64,000 nt of DNA from Dermanyssus gallinae (lineage: Eukaryota > Arthropoda > Arachnida > Mesostigmata > Dermanyssidae). A program made the translations under genes and the position numbers. The notes beneath the pieces are model-generated. The model made no database searches, was not told the DNA's origin, and saw only the letters and a program-made list of their open reading frames with translations. Below are positions 37,385 to 49,024 of this stretch, one piece after another. Every line of letters starts with the position of its first letter. The first letter of the stretch is position 1. The stretch is taken from positions 62,001 through 126,000 of the forward strand of contig QVRM01006591.1 of the NCBI GenBank assembly GCA_003439945.1, given 5' to 3'.

Positions 37385-37578
37385 TTTTTTTTTTTTCCGT
37401 AAGGCAATTGCCCGTGTACGGATTTTTCAGGTCATGGCTAAGTTTATTCCACTCCGGCATTTACCTTGTCTAAATTGGAAACCATGCAAACCAATTTAAG
37501 AGTGGCCGGTCTGGGTCTCGAACCCAGTCCTCCCGAATGCAAGGCAAAGGCTTTTGCCACTAAGCCACCTTGCTCGGT
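37385..37578 (-). mobile_element. SINE-2 copy 1 (tRNA-derived, poly(A) tail)
   Basis: On the minus strand it begins ACCGAGCAAGGTGGCTTAGT, with a B box GGTTCGAGACC near 37514-37524. It continues with TTAAATTGGTTTGCATGG and GGCAATTGCC, and ends in A12 (T run 37385-37396). It matches the copy at 43211-43348 in opposite orientation but carries about 45 bp of extra sequence in the middle. Confidence 0.75.
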
Positions 37579-38040
37579 TGTCTACAAACAATTCGGGGAA
37601 TTAGCGTACCTCATGGCGATGCTCAGCACAGCATTGATGACCGCCGGCAACGGCACAATGATGTATGTACCGTTATCCTACTCGTGCCACAGCGCCACTG
37701 AAACAGGATGGATTGCCAAACATTTGCAGAAAAACAAAAGTGGCGTAAATACACAAAATTAAAGCCGAGATAAATTTTGTGCCGATTGCACTTGACACAA
37801 TGGGTTTGTTTAGCAGATGTAGAAGGACATTTATATGGATTTAAGTGATCGAGTACAAGGAAACACTGGGAATATGTGTGAAGGCGAGCTTTTGAGGCAC
37901 CTGCTTTCATTGGCAGTTTGCAGAGGAAATGCCGCGTCGATAGTAGGTGCAATGGGTGAAGATTAGCGAAGAGGAGACAATGAAATTACGAGGATACACA
38001 TTCACACCTCACAATTGTATTGCTCTAATAATAATAATAA
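37579..38040 (+). pseudogene. LINE-C copy 2: C-terminal relic with (TAA)n tail
   Basis: Plus-strand frames give SYSCHSATETGWIAKHLQKN, then VPIALDTMG, then DLSDRVQGNTGNMCEGELL and LSLAVCRGNAASIVGAMGED before a stop. This aligns block for block with copy 3 directly downstream. At least two frameshifts separate the blocks. The 3' UTR ends CACAATTGTATTGCTC(TAA)5 at 38026-38040. It is 5'-truncated at the SINE-2 boundary. Confidence 0.65.
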
Positions 38041-38457
38041 GTCTCTAGCTGGGGATGCAACGGCTTCGTGCACAACCGCGGCTTCCTATTTAACCACAGC
38101 TCTGTTGAGCCGGGGTGGGTAGCAAAGCACGCGGACGCCAGAAAACGGTTTAAATATGCTGGACTGGAAACAAGATATATATTTGTGCCTATTGCCATGG
38201 AGACACTAGAACCAATCAGCAAGGGAACCGAAGCATTTCTCAAAGATTTAAGTAAGCGAATTCAGGAGGTCACGAACGACCGAAGAGAGGGTCAATTCTT
38301 GAGGCAAGCGTTGTCCTTGGCTGTTTGCAGAGGAAACGCGGCATCTATTTTAGGCGCCATGGAGTGAACTAGATATTTTAAAAAACTTTGCAATAATACG
38401 TTCAGACCTCTCAACTGTAACATCGTTTAACATGTAATAATAATAATAATAATAATA
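38041..38457 (+). pseudogene. LINE-C copy 3: C-terminal relic, best preserved
   Basis: It starts immediately after the (TAA)n tail of copy 2, at the block corresponding to CLAWDATV (here LAGDATASCTTAASYL). After one frameshift it stays open from 38068 to the stop at 38365-38367: SVEPGWVAKHADARKRFKYA, RYIFVPIAMETLEPISKGT, FLKDLSKRIQEVTNDRREG and LSLAVCRGNAASILGAME. The final AVCRGNAAS signature is shared by copies 2 and 5. The 3' UTR ends in (TAA)n at 38435-38457. Confidence 0.7.
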
Positions 38458-39089
38458 CATTGCCGTGCTTGGTTGCGTATGCCAGCAGGAGACTGTCGGC
38501 TCGGAGGATGGGGAAGGAGGGGGGGTCGAAGCAAGGGGCGAGTGTCAATTACCCACACCGCTACCACAATCGCTTCCGCCTGTGGCCGAAGTGTTTTCCC
38601 GGTGGGGTGCGGGCCATCATCGGTGGAAAATGTCGCTGCTCTAGCTCTAGTTGGGCGGCGCCACAGCGAGCCAACAGGAGCAAGCAGGAGCCAGCGTACC
38701 CCTCATACCATCATATCATCCACCATCCACCATCCGCCATCACAGCTTTCGTACTGGCAATCCGCCTAACACCGCTGGCCGACCAACCAAGCAACCGACT
38801 GACTTGTTCCGTTCGGTTTGGTGCTCCCGCACACCTCACTTGCTTGCTCACTCGTTCGCTCGTCTGAACTGTGATGACCTTTCGACGTGCTTGCGGTGAC
38901 GTCGAGCCTAGTGCATAGGCTAGACAAGACTCGACATAGTCTGTTGCTATCCCTGACAATGTTCCGGGGGTCAGTTGTTGCTATTGTTGTTAGTGAAGTT
39001 GTTGTTGTTGTTGTTGGTGGTGCTGTTGTTGTTGTTGTTGTTGTTGCAGCTGGTGTTGATGTTGTTGTTACGGCTGTTGCATTTGATTC

Positions 39090-39121
<32 letters not shown>

Positions 39122-39462
39122 ACGCCGATAGCAAAAGCGACCTCGAGAAATGCATTGTTTTGCGCGCTCTCCCTCCCTTCGCTCTGTAGCTTTCTTTATC
39201 TCTGTCTCGTTATCCCCGTATGCCTTTCACCGGCACCTCGGCATAATCTCGCTGCGGATCGTCTACGGTCCCTATGAAACCCTGTAGGCAATGAGTTCTG
39301 TAGACAACAATTATGATAATCGTCGCTGTGATACGACCGTGGCGGTGTTGTTGTTGTTATTGTTCTTGTTGGTGATGAATGTGAGCCCATATCAACAGCC
39401 TCAAAGCCTCAGCCGCAAAGACGTTCACGATGACAGGCAAAGATAACACTAATGAGCGCCTC
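38458..39462. other. GC-richer island with GTT tract
   Basis: It contains (GTT)n at about 38996-39120 and CCA/CAT-rich sequence near 38705-38745. Open frames through it are low-complexity Val/Leu or Thr runs. Nothing supports a gene. Confidence 0.4.
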
Positions 39463-39511
<49 letters not shown>

Positions 39512-39747
39512 ATTACTATTGTTTATTGCTGATCATACAATTTTGAGGTCTGAACATGTATTAATATATAATTAAATATCTCGATGGCAGTCTCTTCCTC
39601 TCAAAACATTGACCCGGTTATACAGGCGGCGTTACCTCTGCACACCGCCAGCGAGAGCAACTGCCGCAGAAACTCACTCTCTCGTCGGTCGCCTGTGTTC
39701 TCCTGTATCCGCTCGCCAAGCTCTTTAATGAATCTCCTTGTGCCTTT
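39463..39747 (-). pseudogene. LINE-C copy 5: last 48 codons plus (AAT)n tail
   Basis: Minus-strand open frame from 39747 to the stop at 39601-39603 reads KGTRRFIKELGERIQENTG, RRESEFLRQ and LSLAVCRGNAACITGSMF. This parallels KGTEAFLKDLSKRIQEVTN...AVCRGNAASILGAME of copy 3. The 3' UTR (TTCAGACCTC then AAAATTGTATGATC) also resembles copies 2 and 3 and ends in (AAT)n, seen here as (TTA)n at 39463-39509. It is 5'-truncated. Confidence 0.7.
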
Positions 39748-40263
39748 ATTAATATTATTATTGTAACCACCGACAGTTCATTTGTGCGGTCTCTGCAGCA
39801 CCGACGACTAGCGTCTACTGCAAGTGTAAATCCAGTGCACTTGCGAGGACCAGAGCACGAAATGCACAAACGTCAACTGGCAGTTGGTAAACATCAGCCA
39901 AGTCGAACTATGTAGTTTCTCACGTTGTGCTACATATGATTTACTGATTTTTTATTTGCTTGATAGGTATATGTACACATATCATCTGTTTATTTCAGGG
40001 GTGCATAACGCTGCAGCTATCTTTTACCCATTTTGTACTTCCCCGTTTCTCTCAATTGTGGATTGAGCACCTTCCATCGGAATAGCTTCTGTTTCATAAT
40101 TTCGTCCTTTCCCTTTTCTGCATTTTTGCCTAATTCTAACGCTTTCTCTAATTCCAAATCCCTAGTGCGTCCCAACCGTTCACACTCTACCTAACTAGAT
40201 AATTCACCGATTGATCCCTCTGCCCGCATAGCCGACAAACCGTTGTTTCTCATCCCTCACAGC

Positions 40264-40309
<46 letters not shown>

Positions 40310-40583
40310 CCGAACCTATCATAGACTTTTGTAGAAGATACATTTCCGTCAGCACCCATATACACACCGGATAAACTTTCGAACTCACTCGACCTTCGGT
40401 CACGTTCGGTCGACTACAACGGCTGCTACAATACTACTATCGGTGTCCGGTCAAATAGCATCTATTTGCCCACAACAGGAATCGAAATATTATCGCTCAA
40501 TCGAAACGACTCTTGCGACGGCCTACCAAACACGTACGCACTGCCTCCCACCCCTTCAGCCCAGTTGTGTGTGCACAGATGTG

Positions 40584-40618
<35 letters not shown>

Positions 40619-42370
40619 CGTCGGGGGGAGGAGCGCCCAAAGTATACACCACTTCCGCATTGCCTGCGTCTGACGGTTGGCCCATCTTTGACGCGGCGGC
40701 TTTGAGCGCCGTCGAGACCATGATCCAACACCGCCTGATGTTGCCCCACTGACAGACGGACAGATGGACAAGTATTCTGCGTATGAAGCCTGCGTGGAGC
40801 GTATTGCGCTCCGTTGCGTATGGGCTGTGACCCTGTACCCCCAATGACCTACGAGGCCTAGCGGAGGGGGCATGGCCGTTTGCCGACCGAGGACAACTCT
40901 TATTGCAGACGGCAGCCAACGACCACGACAACAACAACAGCTACAACAACAACAACAACAGCAACAGCTACAACAACATGACGACTTCAAACATTCCGCG
41001 AGACAGATATCATACAGATGCGTACCCTTACCACATAAGCCAGCTCCCCCTGCCCAGAGTCCACTCGTGTATTCGTGCAGCTCCACTTCCTGTCCTCACT
41101 AGTGATGCCTCCGAGGCTGTCGTTATAGTTTCCAGATAGTTCCCAGAAGAGCATGGTCGTTCCGCTGTCATTCCCCCGATGCTGTTCATCGCGTCTTCAC
41201 AAGCATCAATTTTTTCAGCATTGTCAGCAATATTCTCGGCTCATTCTGTTCAGCCAGCAAAGTGTCGACAAGCTATGGCCGACCTTGTAGTGAACTTTGA
41301 CGTAATGGCGGTGAGATGAATAACTAACTATAGATAATTAATATCCGCCACGGATTCGGAAACACGAATATCACGATAGATTAATACCATACACAGAGCT
41401 GAGAGCGAGCGAGCGAGAGAGAGAGAGAGAGGGACCGAGACATGGATGGGTAAACGGAGAGAGGAACAACGAGTGGACGAATCTCTGCTAGACCACCCCA
41501 GATGGTGAGGGTCTCGTTGGTATCACGGACATATATGTTGAGCTCGAGAGGCCCCTCCCGTCGTGGCATACCCGTGGCAGAACACTATGTAGGTGGTGGA
41601 CCCGCCTGTTAACGCCGAAGAAACACGCTCTAACAGAAGAAGAAGAAGAAGAAGCAGGCACGGCGGTGAACACACGAGTGCGTGACAACTGCCGTGTCAT
41701 ATGCCGTGCCCGTGTCGTGTTTGTAGCCTGTTCACGCGCCTGTGATGTGGTGTATGTTTTGTGTGCCAAGTGTTGTTGCTATGCCACGCACGTCGAATCG
41801 GGCCGGTGGTTCACATCTACCTCCTCTGCCTAATAGCCGAGCTCGCGTCTCAACTCGAGCTCCCGCACTTCATCTTGAATTAGCTTACTTACGTTGATGC
41901 GAGTTCTCCGCTCCGATTGGAATAGGAGTTGATGTACTCTCAGCGGCGACTTAGTTAACTACCTAGTAATAACTATAAGTGTTGAATAGGCTTCGGTAAT
42001 TTCGTGTTGTCGACGGCAATGAATACCCGACGAACGTCATGCCCCAGCAACTTAGGCGTGCTATGACTGCTGTTGCTGCTGCTGCTGAAAGTGTTGCACA
42101 TATTGCCAGGCGCTTACGCTTTGAGACGCAACAGGCCTTTTTGCAAGGATATTACTTTCATTGCTGTAGGGCACGTCGGACAAGCTTCTCAACCACGTAT
42201 TCTCGGCAATTGTTCTTGTATAGCCGGCGTAGCAATTGTATATATAATTGTATACTGTAGTGTTCTTCTGTTGCTAGTAACGATGACTAGAGAACCTTCT
42301 TTTCTCGTAGAGCCCTTGATTTTTAGGTCTGTTACTTGAAGTGTTACTTTCAAGCCACAGCAAAGCACAA
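39748..42370. other. Mostly unassigned, mixed composition
   Basis: It holds (TA)n at 40270-40304 and 40590-40618, CAA/CAG tracts at 40925-40980, (GA)n at 41402-41430, (GAA)n at 41636-41655 and the coding-like repeat at 40035-40242. No other gene is recognised. Confidence 0.4.
40035..40242 (-). repeat. Unassigned coding-like repeat, copy 1
   Basis: The minus strand has a stop-free stretch of about 51 codons (40187 down to 40035): ECERLGRTRDLELEKALELG, KDEIMKQKLFRWKVLNP and LRETGKY. It aligns with the plus-strand sequence at 54062-54278 at both DNA and protein level. The substitutions look coding-like: CERL, TRDLE, KDA/KNA, RW and LNP are kept. I do not recognise the protein. It is probably part of a dispersed element's ORF. 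Confidence 0.5.
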
Positions 42371-42384
42371 ACAACTGCTTAAGT

Positions 42385-42566
42385 AAACTTTTCGGGCTAA
42401 ACTTTAGCCAAGATTTAACGTCCACGGGACTGCTTTTCGCAATGCTTCATAGACGGACCCCCATGGATACAAATGTGCAACGGTGGGTCTCGAACCCGCG
42501 AACCCACCTATGTGTCTCCTCCGGTCGCGAGGCGCAGACGCATGCCACCACGCCACCGGGCTCGAC
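42385..42566 (-). mobile_element. SINE-1 copy c, full length
   Basis: Complete copy with tRNA-like head and body, more diverged than copy b. It is flanked by a 14-bp target-site duplication with one mismatch (ACAACTGCTTAAGT at 42371-42384 and ACAACAGCTTAAGT at 42567-42580). Confidence 0.85.
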
Positions 42567-42580
42567 ACAACAGCTTAAGT

Positions 42581-43183
42581 GTGCCCCTACAAACTGCACG
42601 GATTTAACGTGTTCGCCAACTGAATCCCCAAAAGAAACATCTCTTCGTTGAATACGCTTTCTTTTGAGAGATTTAACCCTGCCTGGTTCCAATGCCGGCG
42701 GCGGCTGCCAGTATCTAGCCGAGGATTTAAGTCGAGGCCGTCGAGGCTCCATCAAGAGTCAGCTTTCACCGGCTGCTCGTTCCCCCGGTGCTGTGCGTCA
42801 CTGCCAGATGAACGTCTAATTAGACCTAATTAGCACTTCGTTCGCATTCCCCTCCGCACAGGCATCAGTTGTTTGAGCTGGTCTACATCCCCGCGTCGCG
42901 AGCCTTCGCCTGGTCTCATAATTTTGAGAATTATAGCCTAGTCATACTACTACCACTACAGCTCATGCTACCGTTGTTACTTTTACTAGAGCACTTCTGC
43001 TGTGGATACCATAACGGAAGCTATCCCTATTCGTCTTTGATTTTCTCGTTTACCGCACTGCGTCGAGTCCACATTGTTGAATAATCATGCATCAGCGTTC
43101 ATGCAGAAGGCTAATCATAGTTTTCACGAGAACATGCATACATTTTTCATTTGTATAGCAACGTGGCATATTCGAGAACAATT
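42581..43183. other. No recognised gene
   Basis: Unique-looking sequence with short open frames only. Nothing assignable. Confidence 0.5.
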
Positions 43184-43210
43184 GATATATATATATATAT
43201 ATATATATTC

Positions 43211-43348
43211 ACCGAGCAAGATGGCTCAGTGCAAAAACCTTTGCCTTGCATTCGGGAGGACTGGGTTCGAGACCCAGACCCACTCTTAAATTGGTTTGCA
43301 TGGTTTCCACGCGAAAAGCCCGTGCACGGGCATTAGCCTTACGGAAAA
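43211..43348 (+). mobile_element. SINE-2 copy 2
   Basis: tRNA-like head with A box TGGCTCAGTGC (43222-43232) and B box GGTTCGAGACC (43264-43274). A short body follows (TTGGTTTGCATGGTTTCCAC, GCACGGGCATTAGCCTTACG) running into A-rich sequence. It inserted beside a (TA)n tract (43184-43208). The head alone could be mistaken for a tRNA gene, but it lacks a complete acceptor pairing and matches the copy at 37385-37578 through the body. Confidence 0.75.
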
Positions 43349-43671
43349 TCTAAAATAATTAAATCAAATTAAAAACATGTAAAAAACAAATATATTTATA
43401 TAACTCTACATGCCTGACTGTGCAATTCATTCAGTGTGCTGGGTGTTTCAACAAGATCGTGGAAGTGACAAAGAGACAAGTAATGGTTGCGAACTGATTG
43501 TGAATGCTGATACGGCAACGCATTGATGAAACATGGAGAAATTCGGCGATGCCGCATGGCGCCGGGTCATCATAAAACACGTGAGAAAGACGTTTACTGC
43601 TATAATATTGTACGCTTTATCCCTTACTCACTGACCACGTTTTTGTTACGTAGTATGTCGATCTACTACGG

Positions 43672-43738
<67 letters not shown>
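43672..43738. repeat. (TA)n microsatellite, long
   Basis: Uninterrupted TA of about 67 bp. Confidence 0.95.
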
Positions 43739-43740
<2 letters not shown>

Positions 43741-45918
43741 CCTAAGATACAACATTTGAGTGTTCTCCTAAGCGGATCATACTGTACACATACAGTAGCT
43801 TCCATTGACTAACCGGCACACATCTGCTTTACACCTAGAGACTAGCGCACACGGTTGTTTACATTTGTTAGTCGAATTATTTCTTGTTTAATGGGTAAGG
43901 CATTGTTTAGGATGTTGGATACCGTATGAAAGGCGATAAGCGTGAGTACGGTATTGTGCAAGTGAAAATTCGACAACATGAAAAGTGGTTTTACAGTGTG
44001 TCATTTCTATTCTTACTATTTGGTCGAACACTTTTTATGCTTCTATCATATTGATGCACTTACCATTCTGTGGTAACAACTGTTCGTTGACTGTAGGCCA
44101 TAGCAACTCGTCTGTTCAGTTCGATTTATTATTTTCAAAACCACACACTTCAAGCAGAACATCCGTGTTCCATTCATCGTAGTACTTATCATACCAGTTA
44201 TCACTAATATTATTAAGATTTATGGGCACTCTGTTAAAATGGCTTGGACAAATAATAATAATAATAATAATAATAATAATCCCGGCCCATTATGTTTCAT
44301 GTTTGTCATATAGTAAAGCCAATCAATCTGCCCTATCACGACCTATCCCCCTGCTTTCCTCCGGTGCCTTTTACTCTAACCTTCCGCGCTTGGTGGGGCC
44401 TTCTAGTGGGCCGACCGCGTTGGCGGCGTATGAGGCCTAGGTTCTATCTTTGTGACGTTGTCCCGGCGGCGTTGTAGCCGGGGACAGAGGAAGCCCACCG
44501 CACGCAGACAGCAGCCGCCCTACAACATTGTATCGCACAATTCTTCGTACTATTTGGATGCTCTGTCTTGTGATGATGCACCACTCGTTGCCGCCGCCTG
44601 GGCCGTTGCATTTGCCAGTCTTTGGCCGGCAATTTCTTCCCTTCCATTCCGCCTCGCCCTCACAGGCAGGCAGGTAGGAGCGAACCACGAACGACATGAT
44701 GACGTTATGATGTTAATATGACGACTATGATGGTACGTCAGCAATCACGGTGACAAAGATGTCTTGAGGACGGCAACGACAACGACGACGACGACAACGA
44801 CAACGACGAAAACGGCAACTACAGCGACGACAACTGCGTCGTCAATAACGTCCAGCGTAAACACACAACGTTCTAGCATTGGCGTGCCGCAAGCGACACG
44901 GTGTACCGGCAGGCAAGCCGAGGAGACGGTTGTTCGATCATCGAGATTCTATGCGAGTCAGACGAGAGAGTCTCGCTCACGTCAACGTGTCCCCACCGGA
45001 ATTTCCGGCACTCAAAATACGCACACCGTTGTGTGGGGTGGCGACGCGCTGTCAGCCGAGTGCAACCCAACCGCCGAAACAGCGTCTCGTCGAATGTAGG
45101 CGCCGGCGTTAGCCTCGCGTCGCCTGAGAACGAGGAGAGGCGAGGACGGGCGAGGAAGCGTGTCGCCCACCAACAGTGTTAACGCTGACGACCAGCAAAA
45201 TGCGATTTCGTTGTTACGGCTGTTACGCTGTTGGCGGCGGGAGATCCCCCCCTTGGTTGGCCTCCTTCGCCCCCCCGCGCAAACAATCAACTTCAGCATT
45301 GGCCGCCATGATGCGACAGCAGCCCGCACTTTGACACACGATGACGACGTTTCGGTTTCGCTGTTTCTTCGCCTTCACCGTTTCGCACCGGGCGGCAGCT
45401 TATTATCCATATACACGCGCATCCTAGCCACCCATCTATCATACGGATGATCTGGCATCTTCCCAGCCATCGCTTGCTTGGCGCCTTCGGTGCGCCTCCA
45501 GCGCCGTAACGACCGTACGACGTGTGCTATTCCAATGAAACAATTAAGCCCTATGAGCCGATCAGCCCTTATTTAACAGCAGTAACAGCTGCAGCAGCAC
45601 CAGTACCAATGTTCCTCCCTTTGGGTTCAGCTCAGAGACGCTGGTCGCCCGCAGCAGGTGGAGACATTCAGTTCAATCATTGGACCAAAATGCAATGCTA
45701 AGGTCATCGCAAATAATCATAATATTGTTTAATATAAATTAAACAAAAATTGAAAAAAATAATGGCGATTGGTTTTTGCTTTATTTTTGCTTAATGTAAA
45801 TTAAATATATGGAATTATCATTTTGAATGACAAAAAAGATTCTTCTATACGCAGGCACTTAGACAAACCGGATGATGGACGTGTATGCCACGCGCATCCA
45901 ACTTAAGGTTTAAAATTA
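43739..45918. other. Unassigned; GC-rich island at about 44.4-45.6 kb
   Basis: (TAA)n at 44251-44281 precedes an island with ACG/AAC tracts (44770-44830). Dense frames there are not recognisable proteins. No clear start/donor pair is seen. Confidence 0.4.
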
Positions 45919-45932
45919 ACACTAGCAAAGGT

Positions 45933-46108
45933 AAAGTTTTCGGGCTGACCCTCAGCCAAGATTTAACGTTTACGGAACTGTTTTTTACATTGCTTCACAG
46001 ACGGACCCCCATAAATACAAATGTGCAGCCGTGGGGTTCGAACCCGCGCACCTATGTGTCTCCTCCGGTTGCGAGGCGGAGACATAATCGACTACGCCAC
46101 CGGGCTCG
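45933..46108 (-). mobile_element. SINE-1 copy d, full length
   Basis: Complete copy very similar to copy b. Both flanks carry ACACTAGCAAAGGT (45919-45932 and 46109-46122), an exact 14-bp target-site duplication. Confidence 0.88.
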
Positions 46109-46483
46109 ACACTAGCAAAGGTGTAACGCAGATAATTGAATATTTCTCTACATATTGTGGAGGGTGTCTTCAATTGTCTCACATGATCGCATATTGGCAA
46201 GTGTTTTTAAATGAAAAATCAAATGCTGAGCATACTACACATGGATGTATCAGGCGCCACGTTAAGTATCAAACATTTTCAGCGATATTAGCTCGCCTGC
46301 TCTTGTATCCTAAACTCAATTGCTCGCAAACAGCCACAGCAGAGTGCTAGCATTAAGAAAAAATATTTGTTTGCTTTTGAGAATGATGACTTATTTTAGG
46401 TTTATTTGCTTATATATATAATGTAACAATTGTCTTCTGATGAACGTATACACCGGACAAAATAAATGAAAACATTACATATC

Positions 46484-47160
46484 CTTCAGGTTCGGGCGTG
46501 TCCAGTCTACCAGCGTTCCACGCACTGAGGCGGCGTTACTCTGCTGAATGTCCAAAGATAGTCTCTGGTGCATGTACTCCTCCAGCTCTAGTATTCCCTG
46601 TCGAACGGTTGAGCGCCTTGCCGACACGTTGATTAAGTTTGTCCGTTTTCGGACCATGTCCCCCCAGTGTCTCGAGCGCCAACGGGCGAAAGTGGTGCGG
46701 GTAGGTATTAAACAAGACCTTTCGGGCTGACCCCCAGCCAAGAATTAGATACATAAATACAAATGTGCAACGGTGGGGCTCGAACCCGCGCACCTATGTG
46801 TCTCCCCCGGTCGCGAGACGCAGACAAATGCACTACGCCACCGGGCTCGACGGGGGTTAGTATTACTTGCATACTTTCTGCACCTATTCGCCTCTGCCAA
46901 CATAGACGCGTAACCAGCACGGGTTGCTCTCGCATTGACCATTGAAGGGGCTAATAAGCCAGTAACGGTTGCATCCCATACCAGCATACGACCCATCTCG
47001 GAGGACGTTAGTGTCAGTCCGCCCAGTCGCTTTCCATCATTCCTGCAGAGACCAGGAGGCTCGACAGTGCAGGGAAAGCCATCGGACCTTAGTAGAAATA
47101 ATTATAAGAAGCATTTATGGCAGTGTAGCGATATTTAACTACGCCCAATCACTAAACTAA
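46484..47160 (-). pseudogene. LINE-C copy 4, split by a SINE-1 insertion
   Basis: The minus strand reads TVEPPGLCRNDGKRLGGLTL, GRMLVWDATVTGLLAPSMV and AEANRCRKYAS down to 46866. It then breaks at SINE-1 copy e and resumes below 46711 with YPHHFRPLALETLGGHGPKT, NQRVGKALNRSTGNTRA and, after frameshifts, LSLDIQQSNAASVRGTL. These are the same C-terminal blocks as the other LINE-C copies but clearly diverged, for example QQSNAAS in place of CRGNAAS. It may be a related subfamily. No (TAA)n tail is visible. Confidence 0.65.
46711..46851 (-). mobile_element. SINE-1 copy e, internally deleted, nested in LINE-C
   Basis: Head with A and B boxes is intact, but about 45 bp of the body between AGCCAAGAATT and ATACATAAATAC is missing. 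Imperfect 12-bp flanking repeats (GGGTAGGTATTA at 46699-46710, GGGTTAGTATTA at 46854-46865) lie within the LINE-C coding remnant. This shows insertion into it. Confidence 0.8.
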
Positions 47161-47334
47161 CAAACAGGTTCCAATAACTAAGAGCCAACAAAGTTGTCGA
47201 CTCATAGCGCTAAACGTTTTACAAAATAGGGTTACAAGTACTAGCCAAAAACAAATTTGGCAAAAACCAGAATATAATTGTCAGGGGTTTAGTGCAGCGC
47301 ACTATCACCATGTACGTGTGTGCACATATATATG

Positions 47335-47415
<81 letters not shown>

Positions 47416-47803
47416 GAAGGGGGGAGGAAGCGAGAGTCTGAGTATTAGTGTTGCCGTCACATATGGCATGCGCTGTCTTTGGCATTTATCAGATTCAACT
47501 TAATACCTTGGCCTTAATTGTGCCGAGACGGCTCGGCGACTTGCGGTGCAAAACAAGCAGAGCCGATTTCAATACGAAATAGCAATTGCAAAAGGCAACT
47601 AGCAAACGTCTACGTAGACATCGACGAGACAGGTATCGACAGACCGCACAACTTATATATAGCACACGGCCCGCATATTATGCCTGGCTGAGCAACGAAC
47701 AGCGAACAGCAACGAATAGTCTGGTAAACATTAAATCTAACCGCATATATATGTATATATATATATATATATATAAATGATTTTGTGTGTACCCTATTCA
47801 CTG

Positions 47804-47872
<69 letters not shown>

Positions 47873-48333
47873 TATAGTCTCGGCGCCAAGAAGATCATGG
47901 CGATTCACCACAGCGAAGTCTTTTGTCAAGCCGTACCTGATCGAACTCAACACAAACAAAACTGAGGCTCGCGTCTAAAGCATACCGTTTGAGGTACGCG
48001 TCCTCAACAAGGAGGGATGTGATGATGACATGAATTTAGCATCTTCAAGTGAATCAACAGTGAAACGGTTTTTGATATTTTGTTTGTAAGTAAATGAGGC
48101 GACTACAATAGCGGGTATTGGTTTCATGATGCGTATCCACGATACGCAGTGTGCTTGCTGTCAACATGCTGTTTTGAGATCATAACGAAAGAGAAACTTT
48201 AAATTTCCAAGCGAAAATGTGAGCGACTTTTTGCGATCAGCAATGCGACTCGTTAACTCAATCAAAGATCGCGCGATCCGACCTGTTCGAACTAACTCGT
48301 AGTTGCGCTGATGATCGGCATTTTTTTCTCATG
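47161..48333. other. No recognised gene; (TA)n arrays
   Basis: (TA)n with CATA interruptions and a (GA)n end at 47329-47414, and (TA)n at 47742-47774 and 47806-47868. The rest is unassigned. Confidence 0.6.
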
Positions 48334-48441
48334 GCAGCGTGGTCGAGGGAACAATTGTGCTCTAATTGCGGTGATTGTCATCTACTGGGGAGTCGCCGAT
48401 TGAATCCCCCATTGTTAATCGAATTTTCTTTGAGCGACAAC
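48334..48441 (+). mobile_element. SINE-3 copy 1: tRNA-like repeat
   Basis: Shares GCGTGGT, GTCATCTACTGGGG and TGTTAATCGAATTT, then TTGAGCGA and CTCA, in the same order with the minus-strand sequence at 61314-61411. The A-box-like TGGTCGAGGG and B-box-like GATTGAATCCC are spaced as in a tRNA with a long variable arm. No tail or target duplication was found, so it is a probable but unproven SINE family. Confidence 0.5.
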
Positions 48442-48974
48442 TCACAGTCTAGAATTAACAACAATTTAATTCTAGGCAAATCCTTGTTATAGCGGTTTGC
48501 TATATATGGTTCACGCTTGCGCTCAATCCGGGCGTGGACGTAATATCACTACACCACCTTCTACAGTGATCCGCTTAGTCGTAGAACTATACAACGAGTA
48601 ATATACGTTCATATCAGTTAGCAATTCCACAGGCTGTACAAGTACCCTAGCACCCTTTTGCGGTAGGTAAACTAAAGCCGGTTTTCGATATTGTAAACCT
48701 TTACAAGTAGATGCCATCTTTTTTCTACTTGGCGTACAATTCATTGACAATTGCTCTCTTAATAACAATTTAGACCGCACGCGTAACTTGCGTGCGGTGA
48801 TGATGTAATTTAAGTTGAAATTATTTTAAAGTAGAACGAGAGATATATAGAGAGTGAAAGAGAAGAAAGAATAAGGGAGAGAGCAAAAACGCAAATCTAT
48901 ACAACCGGAGACCAAAGTTCTTTCTATTCTCGAAAGCAAGCGAGAAACACATGACGCGAAACGCGACATACATA
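48442..48974. other. No recognised gene
   Basis: A 10-bp-arm hairpin (CTAGAATTAA) lies at 48449-48475. An 85-aa minus frame (48523-48780) is unassigned. A GA-rich stretch occurs at 48836-48890. Confidence 0.5.
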
Positions 48975-48976
48975 TG

Positions 48977-49002
48977 GTGTTCAAAACGTATCGCGACTTT
49001 TG
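48977..49002 (+). repeat. Mariner left terminal inverted repeat
   Basis: GTGTTCAA followed by AACG and TATCGCGACTTTTG. It pairs with 50263-50288. Confidence 0.85.
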
Positions 49003-49024
49003 TGTTTTTTCAAAAATTATTCAT

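Noticed and set aside
44251..44281. (TAA)n as another LINE-C tail
   Set aside because: No NAAS-type block or LINE-C 3' UTR sequence lies upstream. It is kept as a plain microsatellite.
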